DNA of 64,000 nt from Bacteroidales bacterium (GCA_023667095.1 JAMPAT010000016.1:1-64000); one strand, 5' to 3'. Positions 9,523 through 18,288 are shown, counted from the first letter of the stretch. A program made the numbers and translations. The notes: generated from the sequence alone by a model not told the origin.

Positions 9523-10467
9523 ATGAAAAAGATAACATATTTGCTTTGCATCTTTATGCTTTCCTTGGCCGTACCTGGATGCGGCAAGAACCTTGACAAT
9601 GCTGACTTTATTCCAGAGTTCGTCTATGACGGCTCTGGAGAGGCACCGGAGCCGGAGGAACCAGGTGAGATTGTTCCTGACAAGATAGCGGTGAACCAGC
9701 TGAAGGTGATTTCATTCAATGTAAGGGTCGGGACCGGTGACGCCAATACGAAGAATGCATGGGACCTCAGGAAAAAGGCTGTCCCGGCAATCCTGAAAAA
9801 GGAAAATCCTACGGTCTTCGGGGTACAGGAGGCCTTGAAGATGCAGATGGACTATCTTAAGGAGCAGCTTCCTGGGTATGATGCTGTCGGAGTCGGACGT
9901 GACGATGGAAAAGAAAAAGGTGAGTACATGTCAATCTTCTACAGGAAAGATGTCGTGACATTGGAAAAATCCGGTACCTTCTGGCTGTCACAGACACCGG
10001 ACAAGCCGTCTAAAGGATGGGAGGCAAACTATTACAGGACTGCAACCTGGGCGATTTTCAGGGTGAATGCCACTGGTGCAAGGTTCTTCTACATGAATAC
10101 CCATCTTGACCACCAGGCCAAGCTTGCAAGGGAGAATTCGATACTTCTGATCTGCAGCAAGCTTAAGGAACTCAATCCGGAGGGATATCCGGCTGTCCTG
10201 ACTGCAGATTTCAACTCCAGGACAACGGATGCCATATTCAACCCTCTTAAGGCAGTCATGCTGGATGCCAGGGCAACGGCTCCTGTCACAGATAATCTCG
10301 GTACATTCAATGGATGGGGAGCATCTGATTCTGTCATAGACCATATTTTCTACAATGGGCTTGATGTCCTGTCATACAGGACAATACGTGATGTGTATTA
10401 TGGAATACAGTATGCTTCAGACCATTATCCTATTGCCGGACTGTTTGAATTTACCGATATAGACTGA
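9523..10467 (+). CDS. endonuclease/exonuclease/phosphatase-family lipoprotein
   Basis: A 314-residue lipoprotein (lipobox VPGC, Cys20) with a Mg-dependent EEP fold. Visible family blocks are VISFNVRVG (Asn of strand 1), FGVQEALKMQ (metal-binding Glu), NTHLDHQ (catalytic His), TADFNSR (Asp/Asn pair) and the terminal SDHYPI (Asp-His catalytic pair). The fold covers DNases, inositol-polyphosphate phosphatases and sphingomyelinases, so the substrate is a phosphodiester or phosphomonoester that cannot be fixed from sequence. It is the only enzyme in this SusC/SusD operon, which suggests scavenging of extracellular nucleic acid, phospholipid headgroups or phosphorylated glycans. It is the last gene before two hairpins. 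Confidence 0.9.
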   Translation: MKKITYLLCIFMLSLAVPGCGKNLDNADFIPEFVYDGSGEAPEPEEPGEIVPDKIAVNQLKVISFNVRVGTGDANTKNAWDLRKKAVPAILKKENPTVFGVQEALKMQMDYLKEQLPGYDAVGVGRDDGKEKGEYMSIFYRKDVVTLEKSGTFWLSQTPDKPSKGWEANYYRTATWAIFRVNATGARFFYMNTHLDHQAKLARENSILLICSKLKELNPEGYPAVLTADFNSRTTDAIFNPLKAVMLDARATAPVTDNLGTFNGWGASDSVIDHIFYNGLDVLSYRTIRDVYYGIQYASDHYPIAGLFEFTDID

Positions 10468-10515
10468 CTTTTGGGCAGGGACGCTTGCATTGCTGTGACT
10501 CCCTGCCCTCATACA

Positions 10516-10557
10516 GACGTTAAAAGGAGACTGTCTATCAAGTCTCCTTTTAACGTC
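10516..10557 (+). terminator. strong hairpin terminator after locus A
   Basis: The arms GACGTTAAAAGGAGACT (10516-10532) and its exact complement (10541-10557) form a perfect 17-bp stem with an 8-nt loop, followed by TTTACC. It lies 48 nt after the EEP gene and should end the plus-strand operon. The perfect stem could also act on transcripts from the other side. Confidence 0.8.
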
Positions 10558-10560
10558 TTT

Positions 10561-10592
10561 ACCCCTGTCAGAAATTTCATTCTGGCAGGGGT
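10561..10592. terminator. second hairpin between convergent operons
   Basis: The arms ACCCCTGTCAGAA (10561-10573) and TTCTGGCAGGGGT (10580-10592) pair over 13 bp with one G-U wobble and a 6-nt loop, followed on the plus strand by AATTTGATTTTT. It lies only 3 nt after the first hairpin and 55 nt beyond the ferritin stop, so it may serve either strand. Confidence 0.65.
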
Positions 10593-10647
10593 AATTTGAT
10601 TTTTGGAGTCTTTGGGATAGACTCCTCCTTATTCCTTGAAGTGAAAA

Positions 10648-11127
10648 TTATCTTGCACCAAGCTGTGAGTCAACGAAGAATGCTCCCTGCTCACCTGCTT
10701 TCTTGAGCTTGTCAACGATTTCTGCTGCAGTAGCCTCTTCCTCTACCTGCTCGCTTACATATTTAAGGAAGAATGTATATGTTGCCTTGTCATTTTCTGC
10801 TGCAGCTGCGTCTACAACCTTGTTGATAAGTTCAGATACATGGCACTCATGGCTGTAGACGTGCTCGAAGATTTCTGTAAGGCTTCCCCAGCCTTCCGGA
10901 ACAACATCTATCATTGCAACTTTTGCCTCTCCGCCACGCTGCATGAGGTAGTGCGCCATGTCAAGTGCATGCTCCCTTTCCTCAGCGGCCTGCTTGTACA
11001 TCCAATGTGCTGAGCCGTTCCATCCTTCTTTCTCAAGGAAGAATGCCATCTGGAGATAAAGGTTAGAAGACCAGAGCTCAGCTGTTACCTGGTCATTGAT
11101 GACATTCTGTAAATTTTTGCTAATCAT
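10648..11127 (-). CDS. ftnA: bacterial non-haem ferritin
   Basis: A 159-residue cytoplasmic iron-storage ferritin. The start at 11127 (MISKNLQNVIND) matches the usual N-terminus; an upstream in-frame codon at 11160 is rejected. Ferroxidase ligands are all in the classical FtnA positions: Glu17, Glu50, His53, Glu94 and Gln127, with Glu130 nearby. It therefore should oxidise Fe(II) and store it as mineral in a 24-mer, without haem. It lies 118 nt downstream of hutI on the same strand, but a plausible promoter in the gap suggests its own transcription. Confidence 0.96.
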   Translation of the reverse strand: MISKNLQNVINDQVTAELWSSNLYLQMAFFLEKEGWNGSAHWMYKQAAEEREHALDMAHYLMQRGGEAKVAMIDVVPEGWGSLTEIFEHVYSHECHVSELINKVVDAAAAENDKATYTFFLKYVSEQVEEEATAAEIVDKLKKAGEQGAFFVDSQLGAR

Positions 11128-11159
11128 AATATTATATTTTAATTTGTCATGTTCTGACA

Positions 11160-11192
11160 CAAGATATACTTGTGTGCAATATCAGTGCCAAA
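11160..11192 (-). promoter_or_regulatory. candidate ferritin promoter
   Basis: On the minus strand TTTG (11192-11189) is followed after 20-22 nt by TATATCTTG (11168-11160), one base away from the Bacteroidota minus-7 consensus. It sits about 35 nt before the ferritin ATG. The match is imperfect. Confidence 0.35.
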
Positions 11193-11245
11193 TGAGAACC
11201 GTGTCAGTCTCAAGTTATGAACATCCTGCAGCTTTGTCTCCATCA

Positions 11246-12595
11246 TCATATATTGCCCTCGAGGATTACTTTGCCGATGAAAGGAGTCTGGTGGCTGTAT
11301 GTCATGAAGGCGAGGGAGGGAAGAGGCCTGGTGATTATCAGGTTGGCTGTCTTGCCTTCAGTGATAGAGCCGAGACTGTCGCTGACTCCCATGGCGTATG
11401 CTGAGTTCAGGGTGCAGGCATTGAATGCCTGTTCCGGAGTCAGACGCATCCTGATGCATCCGAGTGCCATCACAAACCTCATGTCGCCGCTTGGTGAGGA
11501 ACCTGGGTTGTAGTCTGAGGCAAGCGCGACAGGAAGCCCGGCATCGATATATCCTTTGGCGTTCCCGTATGGCAGCCCGAGGAAGAATGAGCATCCTGGA
11601 AGCATGGTAGGCATTGTCCGGCTGTCTTTCAGCACCTCCATCTCTGCTTCTGTTGTGCGCTCAAGATGGTCGACTGAAAGTGCCCCATGCTCAACACCAA
11701 CCTGGACACCCCCTGACACATCAAGCTCATTTGCATGTATTTTGGGGATGATTCCATATTCTGCAGCCTTTTCAAGGATCCTGGAGGTCTGTTCAACAGT
11801 GAAGAACCCTTTGTCGCAGAAGACATCTACGTAGTCTGCCAGTCCCTCTGCAGCAACAGCAGGAAGCATTTCACTGCATATATGCTGCACATATTCTTCC
11901 TGTCTACCTGCATATTCCCGTCCTACTGCATGTGCCCCGAGGAATGTGGCCTTGACTGCCAATGGTGATGTCTCCTTTATGCGCCTGATGACACGAAGCA
12001 TCTTCAGTTCGTCCTCTGTGCGCAGGCCATAGCCGCTCTTTATCTCCACTGCTCCTGTGCCTTTGGCCATGATTTCGCGCACCCTCTCCATTGACTGACG
12101 GTACAGCTCATCCTCTGATGTACTGTGGAGCAGGTCTGCCGAGTTCAGGATTCCTCCTCCACGCTCTGCAATCTCCTCGTATGACAGGCCTGCAATCTTG
12201 TCACGGTATTCACCGTCCCTGCATCCGGCATAGACGAGGTGGGTGTGCGAATCGCAGAAGCAGGGCATTGCCCATCCGCCTTCTGCATCTATTATGCGGA
12301 ATTGCTCCTGCCTTCCATTGCTGTTTTTCCCGTACCTGTCCGATGACTGGTCTTCCTGGGGCCCCGTGGCGAGTCCTGTTGCTGTACAGTGCCATTCATG
12401 GAAAGCCTCAGGACCATCTTCTGTTACGGAGGGACAGTCTGCCATGCTTCCGAATGATGCAATTCTGCCGTCCTCGATGACAATGTAGCCGTTGTCGATG
12501 CTTCCAACCTCATCCATTTCATGGCCTTCCTTTTTCAGGATGCCTGCAGGAAGGATTCCTATGATTTTGCCTATGTTCTTTATAATTGTTTTCAT
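11246..12595 (-). CDS. hutI: imidazolonepropionase
   Basis: A 449-residue cytoplasmic amidohydrolase that opens imidazolonepropionate to N-formimino-L-glutamate, step three of histidine breakdown. Metal-site motifs are SHTHLVYAG near residue 105, KIHANELD and VDHLE in the middle, and SDYNPGSS near the C-terminus. The start at 12595 (MKTIIKNIGK) is chosen because the longer frame to 12640 would run through an intercistronic hairpin. About 30 extra residues of low-complexity character (SSDRYGKNSNGRQEQ region) lie just before the first metal motif, making it longer than usual. It is the last gene of the hut operon. Confidence 0.95.
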   Translation of the reverse strand: MKTIIKNIGKIIGILPAGILKKEGHEMDEVGSIDNGYIVIEDGRIASFGSMADCPSVTEDGPEAFHEWHCTATGLATGPQEDQSSDRYGKNSNGRQEQFRIIDAEGGWAMPCFCDSHTHLVYAGCRDGEYRDKIAGLSYEEIAERGGGILNSADLLHSTSEDELYRQSMERVREIMAKGTGAVEIKSGYGLRTEDELKMLRVIRRIKETSPLAVKATFLGAHAVGREYAGRQEEYVQHICSEMLPAVAAEGLADYVDVFCDKGFFTVEQTSRILEKAAEYGIIPKIHANELDVSGGVQVGVEHGALSVDHLERTTEAEMEVLKDSRTMPTMLPGCSFFLGLPYGNAKGYIDAGLPVALASDYNPGSSPSGDMRFVMALGCIRMRLTPEQAFNACTLNSAYAMGVSDSLGSITEGKTANLIITRPLPSLAFMTYSHQTPFIGKVILEGNI

Positions 12596-12616
12596 TATGC
12601 CATGTCTTGTTGCAAG

Positions 12617-12644
12617 GAGGGTGGCCCGAATTTCAGCCACCCTC
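12617..12644 (-). promoter_or_regulatory. intercistronic hairpin between hutH and hutI
   Basis: GAGGGTGGC (12617-12625) and GCCACCCTC (12636-12644) make a perfect 9-bp stem with a 10-nt loop. There is no T-run after it on the minus strand, so it looks like an mRNA processing or stability element rather than a terminator. Confidence 0.5.
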
Positions 12645-12681
12645 TGCCGTTTCTTCTAAAAAAGTCCCTTTGGGGTAGCCT

Positions 12682-14154
12682 TTAGCGTATAAACTTTATT
12701 GCTGCCTCAATATGCGGATGCATATAGGTGTCATCATCAATGAACGGCACTGTCTTGCGGAATGCAGCATGGATTTTCTCGATTGTCCATGAAGAACGTA
12801 GCGGACGGCGGAACTCCAGTGCCTGTGCTGCATTGAACAGTTCTATGGCGAGTACACGTTCTGTGTTTTCCACAACCTTGACCAGCTTGGTAGCGGCATT
12901 TGCACCCATGCTGACATGGTCTTCCTGTCCCTGTGACGACGGAATGGAATCGGCAGATGCCGGCATGCAGAGTCCCTTGCTCTGGCTGACGATTGACGCA
13001 GCCGTATATTGTGGAATCATGAATCCGCTGTTAAGCCCCGGTTTTGCCACAAGGAAGGACGGAAGTCCCCTCTGGCCTGCAATCAGTTTGTATATACGTC
13101 TTTCAGAGATGTTTGCAAGTTCAGAAAGCGCAATGGTGAGCATGTCCATCGGCAATGCGACAGGCTGTCCGTGGAAATTTCCGGCAGACACTATCATATC
13201 TTCATTCGGGAAGACTGTCGGATTGTCAGTCGCGCTGTTTATTTCAATCTCGATTACGGACTTGACATATCTTATTGTATCCTTGGATGCCCCATGCACC
13301 TGGGGTATGCAGCGGAATGAGTAAGGGTCCTGCACATGTACTTTCTTCTGCCTGATGATTTCACTTCCGCTTAGGAGTTCCCTGAACCTTGCAGCCGTGT
13401 CAATCTGTCCCTGGTGCGGACGTACTTCATGGACCTGTGGACAGAACGGCTCAATGCGGCCGTCGTATGCCTCCAATGACATTGCTCCTATCTTGTCTGC
13501 CCAGTCCGATAGCCTTTCTGCCTGGATAAGCGACCAGACTGCATGCGCGCCCATGAACTGAGTCCCGTTGAGAAGGGCAAGACCTTCCTTGGACTGTAGC
13601 TTTACCGGCTCCCATCCCATTTCATCCCAGAGTTCTGGCACCTGGCGGCATGCTCCATTGTATTCAACTTCTCCAGCTCCTATGACCGGCAGGCTCATGT
13701 GTGCCAGCGGGGCAAGATCTCCTGAGACCCCGAGCGAACCCTGCTGGTAGACAACAGGGAGAATGTCGTTGTTGAACATGTCTATAAGCCTCTGTACTGT
13801 AGCAGGCTGCACTCCGGAATGCCCGTATGAGAGCGACTGTATCTTGAGGAGAAGCATTATCTTTACTATCTCCGGGCGTACTTTCTCTCCCGTCCCGCAG
13901 GCATGTGACATTACAAGGTTATGCTGCAGCTGTGACAGGTCTTCTGCCGGAATGGTGATGTTGCACAGCGAGCCGAATCCTGTTGTAACTCCATATACAG
14001 GCCTGCCAATGTCCTCCATCTTGGTGTCAAGGTATCTTCTGCATTTTACGATTGCCTTTTCTGCCTCTTTCCCAAGTTCCAGCTTCTCTCCGTTGCGGAT
14101 TATTTCATGGATTCTCCCGATGGTAAGATGCCTGTTGGATATTGTGTGTGTCAT
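12682..14154 (-). CDS. hutH: histidine ammonia-lyase
   Basis: A 490-residue lyase that converts L-histidine to trans-urocanate and ammonia, the first step of the pathway. Family blocks present: SYGHSGVQPATVQRL, the MIO-forming region, SAGNFHGQPVALPMD, GQRGLPSFLV and GQEDHVSMGANAA. The tripeptide that cyclises into the MIO cofactor is normally Ala-Ser-Gly; here the sequence reads GSLGVSGDLAPLAH, so Val replaces the Ala, and I checked this on the DNA (GTC at the Val codon). The rest of the active site looks normal. The start is the ATG at 14154 (MTHTISNRHL), two codons after a TTG. Confidence 0.95.
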   Translation of the reverse strand: MTHTISNRHLTIGRIHEIIRNGEKLELGKEAEKAIVKCRRYLDTKMEDIGRPVYGVTTGFGSLCNITIPAEDLSQLQHNLVMSHACGTGEKVRPEIVKIMLLLKIQSLSYGHSGVQPATVQRLIDMFNNDILPVVYQQGSLGVSGDLAPLAHMSLPVIGAGEVEYNGACRQVPELWDEMGWEPVKLQSKEGLALLNGTQFMGAHAVWSLIQAERLSDWADKIGAMSLEAYDGRIEPFCPQVHEVRPHQGQIDTAARFRELLSGSEIIRQKKVHVQDPYSFRCIPQVHGASKDTIRYVKSVIEIEINSATDNPTVFPNEDMIVSAGNFHGQPVALPMDMLTIALSELANISERRIYKLIAGQRGLPSFLVAKPGLNSGFMIPQYTAASIVSQSKGLCMPASADSIPSSQGQEDHVSMGANAATKLVKVVENTERVLAIELFNAAQALEFRRPLRSSWTIEKIHAAFRKTVPFIDDDTYMHPHIEAAIKFIR

Positions 14155-14194
14155 GTGCAAAATGTATTCAATTGATTGTTAGTTATATATAACA

Positions 14195-14224
14195 TTACGG
14201 GTACACCATATACGGTACCCGTAA
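14195..14224 (-). promoter_or_regulatory. intercistronic hairpin between hutU and hutH
   Basis: TTACGGGTAC (14195-14204) and GTACCCGTAA (14215-14224) form a perfect 10-bp stem with a 10-nt loop. Next to it lies the 12-bp palindrome GTTATATATAAC (14182-14193). No T-run follows on the minus strand. A role in transcript processing or partial attenuation is possible. Confidence 0.5.
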
Positions 14225-14241
14225 ATGTGCAATTCTGTGGT

Positions 14242-16317
14242 TTATAGGCTGTTGCATTTTGCAGCCTCACGTACCGTTGTGTCGTCTGCAAAATTCGGGA
14301 GGGTGACGCGAAGGCCTGGGGTGCGTTCCATTTCGCGCCTTATGGCGTTTACAGCCCCTTCGTTGCGTGCCCAGCTGCGCCTTGCGATACCGTTGTTGAC
14401 ATCCCATAGCAGCATCTCTTCAATATGCCTGTCAGAGTCTGCGCTGCCGTCTATCACCATGCCGAATCCTCCGTTCATGACTTCTCCCCAGCCTACTCCG
14501 CCGCCGTTGTGGATGGATACCCATGTTGCACCGCGGAAGCCGTCTCCGATTACATTCTGTACGGCCATATCGGCTGTAAATGCGGAGCCGTCATAGATGT
14601 TTGAAGTCTCGCGGAAAGGTGAATCTGTTCCGGACACGTCATGGTGGTCACGTCCGAGCACTATCGGTGCGGTAATTTCACCGTTGCGTATTGCCTCGTT
14701 GAATGCAAGCGCAATCTTGGTTCGTCCTTCGCAGTCAGCATATAGGATACGTGCCTGTGAACCGACAACCAGATTGTTCTTTGCAGCTTCTTCTATCCAG
14801 CGGATATTGTCGTTCATCTGTCCCTGGATTTCTTCAGGTGAGTCCTGTACAATCTCCTTCAGCACCTTGACAGCAAGTGCGTCGGTCTTTGCAAGGTCTT
14901 CAGGATTCTGTGACATGCAGACCCATCTGAACGGTCCGAAGCCGTAGTCGAAGAACAGGGGACCCATGATGTCCTGGACGTATGAAGGGTAGCGGAACTT
15001 TCCGTCCTCTGCCATTACGTCTGCTCCGGAGCGTGAGGCTTCAAGCAGGAATGCGTTGCCATAGTCAAAGAAATACATCCCCCTGTCTGCAAGCCTGTTA
15101 ATTGCAGCGGCGTGCCTGCGGAGCGATGCCTTTACGCATTCACGGAATTTTTCAGGCTCCTCTGCCATCATCTTCTGTGACTCCTCATAGCTGTATCCGG
15201 CAGGGTAATATCCGCCGGCCCACGGGTTGTGGAGTGATGTCTGGTCCGAACCGAGGTTGACTTCGATGCCTTCATCTGCAAGCCTTTCCCAGAGGTTGAC
15301 TACATTTCCCTGGTATGCAAGCGATACGGCCTCCTTGTCTGCGCATGCCTTCCTGATTCGCGGTATGAGTTCATCGAGGTTTTCGTGTATCTCGTCAACC
15401 CAGCCCTGCTCATGTCTCTTGCGTGCAGCGAGGGGATTGATTTCTGCAATTACACTGACAACTCCGGATATGACTCCAGCCTTGGGCTGTGCACCTGACA
15501 TTCCGCCAAGTCCTGCAGTCACAAACAGCATTCCTCCCATGTTCTCCTTCGTTGCAGGTATGCCTTTGGCCTGCAGCTGCTTGCGTGCGGCGTTCATTAC
15601 AGTGATTGTGGTCCCGTGCACAATTCCCTGAGGGCCGATATACATATATGAACCGGCTGTCATCTGTCCATACTGTGAGACTCCGAGGGCATTGAAACGC
15701 TCCCAGTCGTCCTGGCTTGAGTAGTTCGGGATTACCATTCCGTTGGTTACGATTACCCTTGGCGCATCCTTGTGGCTCGGGAAAAGTCCGAGTGGATGCC
15801 CAGAGTACATGACAAGGGTCTGTTCGTCTGTCATTTCTGCAAGATACTGCATTGTGAGGCGGTACTGCGCCCAGTTCTGGAATATCGCGCCGTTGCCTCC
15901 ATATATTATAAGCTCATGCGGATGCTGTGCCACACGCGGGTCTAGATTGTTCTGTATCATTCCCATGATTGCGGCTGCCTGCCTTGATTTTGCAGGGTAT
16001 TCTTCAATAGGACGTGCATACATCTCATATCCGGGACGGAAACGGTACATATAGATGCGCCCGTAGTCCTGCAGTTCCTTGGCAAACTCCCCTGCAAGGA
16101 CCTTGTGGTGCTTTGCCGGGAAGTATCTGAGGGCATTCTTGATTGCGAGAATCTTCTCCTCGTGGCTGAGGATGTCCTTTCTCTTTGGTGCATGGTTTAT
16201 ATTGCAGTCATATCCTTTTGGTTCCGGCAGGTTTTCAGGTATCCCTGCCAATATTTCTTCCTTGAAAGTCATCGGTTGCTGTTTTAATTCTGTTGTGCTG
16301 TCTATCTGGTTTTCCAT
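14242..16317 (-). CDS. hutU: urocanate hydratase
   Basis: A 691-residue NAD-dependent enzyme that hydrates urocanate to imidazolonepropionate. Recognisable blocks are YGGNGAIFQNWAQYRLTM, MYSGHPLGLFPSH, the Gly-rich NAD segment VTAGLGGMSGAQPKAG, DQTSLHNPWAGGYYPAG, GRDHHDVSGTDSP and the end VSIHNGGGVGWGEVMNGG. It is longer than the roughly 555-residue proteobacterial form and resembles the longer class found in Bacteroidota and animals. ATG codons at 16317 and 16272 are both possible; the longer one is listed. It follows ftcD by 36 nt in one operon. Confidence 0.96.
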   Translation of the reverse strand: MENQIDSTTELKQQPMTFKEEILAGIPENLPEPKGYDCNINHAPKRKDILSHEEKILAIKNALRYFPAKHHKVLAGEFAKELQDYGRIYMYRFRPGYEMYARPIEEYPAKSRQAAAIMGMIQNNLDPRVAQHPHELIIYGGNGAIFQNWAQYRLTMQYLAEMTDEQTLVMYSGHPLGLFPSHKDAPRVIVTNGMVIPNYSSQDDWERFNALGVSQYGQMTAGSYMYIGPQGIVHGTTITVMNAARKQLQAKGIPATKENMGGMLFVTAGLGGMSGAQPKAGVISGVVSVIAEINPLAARKRHEQGWVDEIHENLDELIPRIRKACADKEAVSLAYQGNVVNLWERLADEGIEVNLGSDQTSLHNPWAGGYYPAGYSYEESQKMMAEEPEKFRECVKASLRRHAAAINRLADRGMYFFDYGNAFLLEASRSGADVMAEDGKFRYPSYVQDIMGPLFFDYGFGPFRWVCMSQNPEDLAKTDALAVKVLKEIVQDSPEEIQGQMNDNIRWIEEAAKNNLVVGSQARILYADCEGRTKIALAFNEAIRNGEITAPIVLGRDHHDVSGTDSPFRETSNIYDGSAFTADMAVQNVIGDGFRGATWVSIHNGGGVGWGEVMNGGFGMVIDGSADSDRHIEEMLLWDVNNGIARRSWARNEGAVNAIRREMERTPGLRVTLPNFADDTTVREAAKCNSL

Positions 16318-16353
16318 GGGAATGCGTCAGGCAATGTCGGCTTTCTGCTGTTC

Positions 16354-18081
16354 CTATATCCTGGAGCTGACAGTTTCCAGGATTTCCTTCTCCATGGCAA
16401 TGGCTTCCTTTTCAATGCTTTCTGCCTCTGAAAGAAGTTCCTGTGCCTTTTCTCGGTCCTTCAGTCCGGCAGCGTTGATTCTTACGTTAAGGTGTGCTCC
16501 ACGTACTGCGGCTGTCGCTGCCAATGCTCCCACACCGGCATCGGATACTGAGTTAGGATTGCCCTCGGCAGCCATTTTACTGAGCAGGGCGTAGCATCCA
16601 GACGCTGCCTTCATTGTCTTGAGAGGAACTTCTGTCGCATACAGGGTTGCCGCCTCCAGTGCCTCCTCGCGGGCCTTTTTCTCCTCGTCCGATCCTTTCG
16701 GCATCCCGATGGCTGCCATTATACGGTTGAATGCGGCGGTGTCCTCATCCACAAGGGAAAGAAGCTCTTTCATTGATGCCTGTCCCTGTTCTGCCCATCC
16801 TGAGAATTCTTTCCAGCGGCTGTCCCATCCCGGCTTGTGTGCCGAAAGGTTTGCAACCATTGTCCCGAGTGCGGCCCCGAGTGCTCCCATATATGCTGAA
16901 ATTGAACCGCCGCCAGGTGCAGGTGACTCAGATGCCGTCTCATTTGCAAAACCCTTGCATGTCATCCTGACAAGCCTTTCCCTGGCTGTAGCCTCCTTCT
17001 CATCCTCAATGAGGTATTCAATTACCTTTTCCTTTGGATTGAATGGCTTCAGGTCGTCCAGGCCCATTGACTTGACTGCAATCCTGATGATTTCATCCTC
17101 AGAGATTCCTGTTGAACGCTCCTGCTTCTCAAGGAAATATCTTCCGGCCTCAATAAGCGTCCTCTTCGGTACAAGTCCGACAATCTCAGTGCCGGTCACC
17201 CTAAGTCCGCGTGCCTGTGCTGCCCTGCAGACTTCGTCAAAGGCTACATGAAGAGGCGTCGTGTTTATGTCTGTTATGTTCATTGAGACCTGTGCGATGC
17301 CATATTCGTCTATGAACCAGCCGATGGCCTTGCAGCCTTTCAGGGTTCCAGGAATCATCACTGTTTTTCCGTTTTCGTCCTTTACAACCTTGCCTGTGAT
17401 AGGGTTGCCCTCCCTTTTCGGACGGCCTTTCTCGCGGACGTCGAATGCCACTGCATTTGCCCTTCTCGTTGATGTGGTGTTGAGGTTGAAGTTCACTGCA
17501 ATAAGGAAATCCCTTGCACCTACATTGCTCGCTCCGGATATTGCAGCCTTTTCTGTAAAGGTCCCGGGACCGAAGTCAGGACGTCTTTCAGGGTCTGCAA
17601 TCTTTTCAGGCAGTGCCTCGTATTCACCGCTTCGGCAGACTGCAAGATTCTTCCTTTCTGGCTTGTATGCGGATGCCTCATAGCAGTAGCACGGAATCCC
17701 CAGTTCACAAAAAATGCGCTCAGCCAGCTTTCTTGCCAGTTCAGCGCATTCCTGAAGCGTGATTCCGGATATAGGTATGAGCGGAAGCACATCTGTCGCA
17801 CCGGAGCGTGGATGGGCACCATGGTGATGCCGCATGTCAATAAGTTCACCTGCGCATTTTACCCCTTGGAATGCGGCCTCGACAACAGCCTCAGGGCTGC
17901 CGACAAATGTGACTACTGTACGGTTGGTGGCCTCGCCCGGGTCTACATTGAGGATCTTGACACCAGGATTGGCACAGCCGGCAGCCTGTCCTCCCTTGTC
18001 TATTGCATCTACGATGGCCTCTATTGTTTCAGTGTTGCGTCCCTCGCTGAAGTTGGGTACGCATTCTATTATCCTTTCCAT
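16354..18081 (-). CDS. ftcD: bifunctional glutamate formimidoyltransferase / formimidoyl-THF cyclodeaminase
   Basis: A 575-residue fusion with the same order as the mammalian FTCD enzyme. The N-terminal part (about 1-325) starts ERIIECVPNFSEGRN and carries HHGAHPRSGATDVLPLIP, the formimidoyltransferase. The C-terminal part (about 375-575) has FANETASESPAPGGGSISAYMGALG, the cyclodeaminase nucleotide/folate loop. Together they move the formimino group of formiminoglutamate to tetrahydrofolate and release ammonia, giving glutamate and 5,10-methenyl-THF. It is the first gene of the operon ftcD-hutU-hutH-hutI. The ATG at 18081 is chosen; the frame upstream of it is not homologous. Confidence 0.96.
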   Translation of the reverse strand: MERIIECVPNFSEGRNTETIEAIVDAIDKGGQAAGCANPGVKILNVDPGEATNRTVVTFVGSPEAVVEAAFQGVKCAGELIDMRHHHGAHPRSGATDVLPLIPISGITLQECAELARKLAERIFCELGIPCYCYEASAYKPERKNLAVCRSGEYEALPEKIADPERRPDFGPGTFTEKAAISGASNVGARDFLIAVNFNLNTTSTRRANAVAFDVREKGRPKREGNPITGKVVKDENGKTVMIPGTLKGCKAIGWFIDEYGIAQVSMNITDINTTPLHVAFDEVCRAAQARGLRVTGTEIVGLVPKRTLIEAGRYFLEKQERSTGISEDEIIRIAVKSMGLDDLKPFNPKEKVIEYLIEDEKEATARERLVRMTCKGFANETASESPAPGGGSISAYMGALGAALGTMVANLSAHKPGWDSRWKEFSGWAEQGQASMKELLSLVDEDTAAFNRIMAAIGMPKGSDEEKKAREEALEAATLYATEVPLKTMKAASGCYALLSKMAAEGNPNSVSDAGVGALAATAAVRGAHLNVRINAAGLKDREKAQELLSEAESIEKEAIAMEKEILETVSSRI

Positions 18082-18140
18082 AAAATGGTTATTCCTTATG
18101 TTTTGGTTTATCTTCAGGGCAGCTTGATGCAGCCAGGAGC

Positions 18141-18179
18141 CAAAGTTAGGCATTTTTTCCAGAATATGGTCTCTTCTGG
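18141..18179 (-). promoter_or_regulatory. candidate hut operon promoter and dyad
   Basis: On the minus strand TAACTTTG (18148-18141) matches the Bacteroidota minus-7 element exactly, about 60 nt before the ftcD start. No good minus-33 element is seen. In its place lies an inverted repeat, CCAGAA at 18159-18164 and TTCTGG at 18174-18179, which could be an activator or repressor site. Confidence 0.4.
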
Positions 18180-18225
18180 CTATGTATGTTTTTTCATGCC
18201 CTTTTGTCCCGATGCTACAGCAAAA

Positions 18226-18264
18226 GCCGGTATTTTCTGTCCCGGGGATCAGGAAAATACCGGC
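18226..18264 (-). terminator. rho-independent terminator of the DUF3298 gene
   Basis: GCCGGTATTTTC (18226-18237) and GAAAATACCGGC (18253-18264) form a perfect 12-bp stem. On the minus strand the stem is followed by TTTTGC. It lies 24 nt after the stop of the DUF3298 lipoprotein and separates it from the hut operon. Confidence 0.75.
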
Positions 18265-18288
18265 TTGCGATGTATGTTTAGGAATAGC

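Noticed and set aside
14182..14193. The palindrome GTTATATATAAC as an attachment or operator site
   Set aside because: A 12-bp AT-rich palindrome in an AT-rich gap is expected by chance; it is only mentioned with the adjacent hairpin.
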